From UBA11136 sp964482135 (GTDB lineage: Bacteria; Pseudomonadota; Alphaproteobacteria; UBA11136), in NCBI GenBank assembly GCA_964482135.1, contig CAYZWF010000047.1, forward strand, positions 1-14,582: a stretch of 14,582 bases of DNA. Reading direction: 5' to 3'. The notes beneath the pieces are model-generated. The model saw nothing but the letters and a program-made list of their open reading frames with translations. It was not told the DNA's origin and did not search any database. Of this stretch, positions 14,180-14,582 are shown piece after piece. A program made the position numbers and the translations under genes. Position 1 is the first letter of the stretch; every line of letters starts with the position of its first letter.

Positions 14180-14299
14180 GGTGATACCCCCCCTACGGGT
14201 ACAGTGAATAATAAAACGCGAAAAAGCTGAAGCAATCATCCGCCGCGAAGCCTGTGGGCTATTCGTGCCCGCACCCCCTTGGCGGCAACCTCACCTTTT

Positions 14300-14333
14300 C
14301 CCTACCTCCATATAAATACCTATATTGGTAGGG
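14300..14333. repeat. Inverted repeat in the DUF1097 leader, operator- or hairpin-like
   Basis: CCCTACC (14300-14306) is repeated inverted as GGTAGGG (14327-14333), with a further ATATA / TATAT pairing inside. Outside it, TTTTC and GAAAA extend the symmetry with a two-base offset. It lies where transcription from the candidate promoter at 14341-14369 would begin, so it could be a protein-binding operator or a leader hairpin. The middle is AT-rich, so it is not a normal terminator. Confidence 0.4.
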
Positions 14334-14340
14334 TGAAAAT

Positions 14341-14369
14341 TTTATGGCACTATATATTGTAATTGTCAA
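14341..14369 (-). promoter_or_regulatory. Candidate promoter for the DUF1097 gene
   Basis: On the minus strand a perfect TTGACA (14369-14364) is followed after 17 bases by CATAAA (14346-14341), a four-of-six match to the -10 consensus. The predicted start, near 14334, would leave a leader of about 155 bases that begins in the inverted repeat. Confidence 0.45.
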
Positions 14370-14582
14370 TGGACAAAGGTTCTCGCCCCTTTTTCGCACA
14401 GCCCTTATTCAAATTAACGAGCCTCTAAATAATTCAGGAAATACTGTTAATTCACGTCGTATCTATTTGAAATCATTGGCTTGACGGTATTTTTCCCGGA
14501 TATTTTACCTTCCGTCATGCGTCTATTCAGTATTTTGTCTATTTTTTTTACAGCCCCCGCCGGAAGAAATCCCCGGCCATTC
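14370..14582. other. AT-rich edge region; possible end of a gene entering from the right
   Basis: Most of this stretch is AT-rich with no convincing gene. TGACGG and CCGTCA at about 14483-14516 form a weak inverted repeat. On the minus strand a GC-rich frame reads ...M-A-G-D-F-F-R-R-G-L and then a TAA (14550-14548), after which the DNA turns AT-rich; this could be the last codons of a gene beyond the edge. A second minus-strand frame is open for 44 codons from the edge but has AT-rich codons. Neither can be decided from this window. Confidence 0.25.

Noticed and set aside
14180..14239. Longer start for the DUF1097 protein at 14239
   Set aside because: The site with a GGGGGG ribosome binding site at 14179 gives the expected family-like start.
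1..14582. CRISPR array, tRNA or rRNA gene, or intact insertion sequence
   Set aside because: No regularly spaced repeats, cloverleaf-like segments, or transposase reading frames were recognised by eye on either strand.

Overview
The window looks like chromosomal DNA of a GC-rich alphaproteobacterium. A member of Rhodospirillales or a relative is my inference. It rests on a stand-alone PAS_5-type protein, the clpS-clpA pair beside a SPOR-tailed D-Ala-D-Ala carboxypeptidase, and a Tim14-like membrane J-protein. Most of the window is ordinary core genome with tight spacing. The two edges are more AT-rich and less well explained.

Left edge (1-870, minus strand): three small membrane proteins, one cut by the window edge. 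The second and third share a C-terminal motif (P-E-[IV]-P, then L-x-G, a Ser and Tyr/Lys) and look like relatives. The upstream one seems to have lost its 5' end where it abuts the next gene. Region 882-3081 (plus strand): a FemAB/GNAT-like acyltransferase of the COG3146 type, a 74-residue protein with five cysteines, and a PAS_5-type sensor-like protein.

Region 3147-5774 (minus strand): clpS then clpA, the adaptor and unfoldase of the ClpAP protease, with a recognisable promoter upstream. Region 6092-7372 (plus strand): a secreted penicillin-binding D-Ala-D-Ala carboxypeptidase with a C-terminal SPOR domain.

Region 7376-11761 (minus strand): a probable operon, read as dnaJ-like, a possible 51-residue ORF, galU, ugd, and phosphomannomutase/phosphoglucomutase. 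The last three cover the route glucose-6-P to glucose-1-P to UDP-glucose to UDP-glucuronate, which supplies precursors for surface polysaccharide. The ugd stop codon lies next to the strong ribosome binding site of the mutase gene, so those two are probably translationally coupled.

Region 11890-14179: an unrecognised two-helix membrane protein (plus strand), a DUF3179 protein (minus), a strong rho-independent terminator, and a DUF1097 membrane protein (minus). The last 400 bases hold a candidate promoter and an inverted repeat upstream of the DUF1097 gene, and perhaps the tail of another gene at the edge.

I found no CRISPR array, tRNA, rRNA, intact insertion sequence or recognisable defence system. 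The least explained material is the left-edge membrane-protein cluster, the small cysteine protein, and the short ORF wedged between dnaJ and galU.
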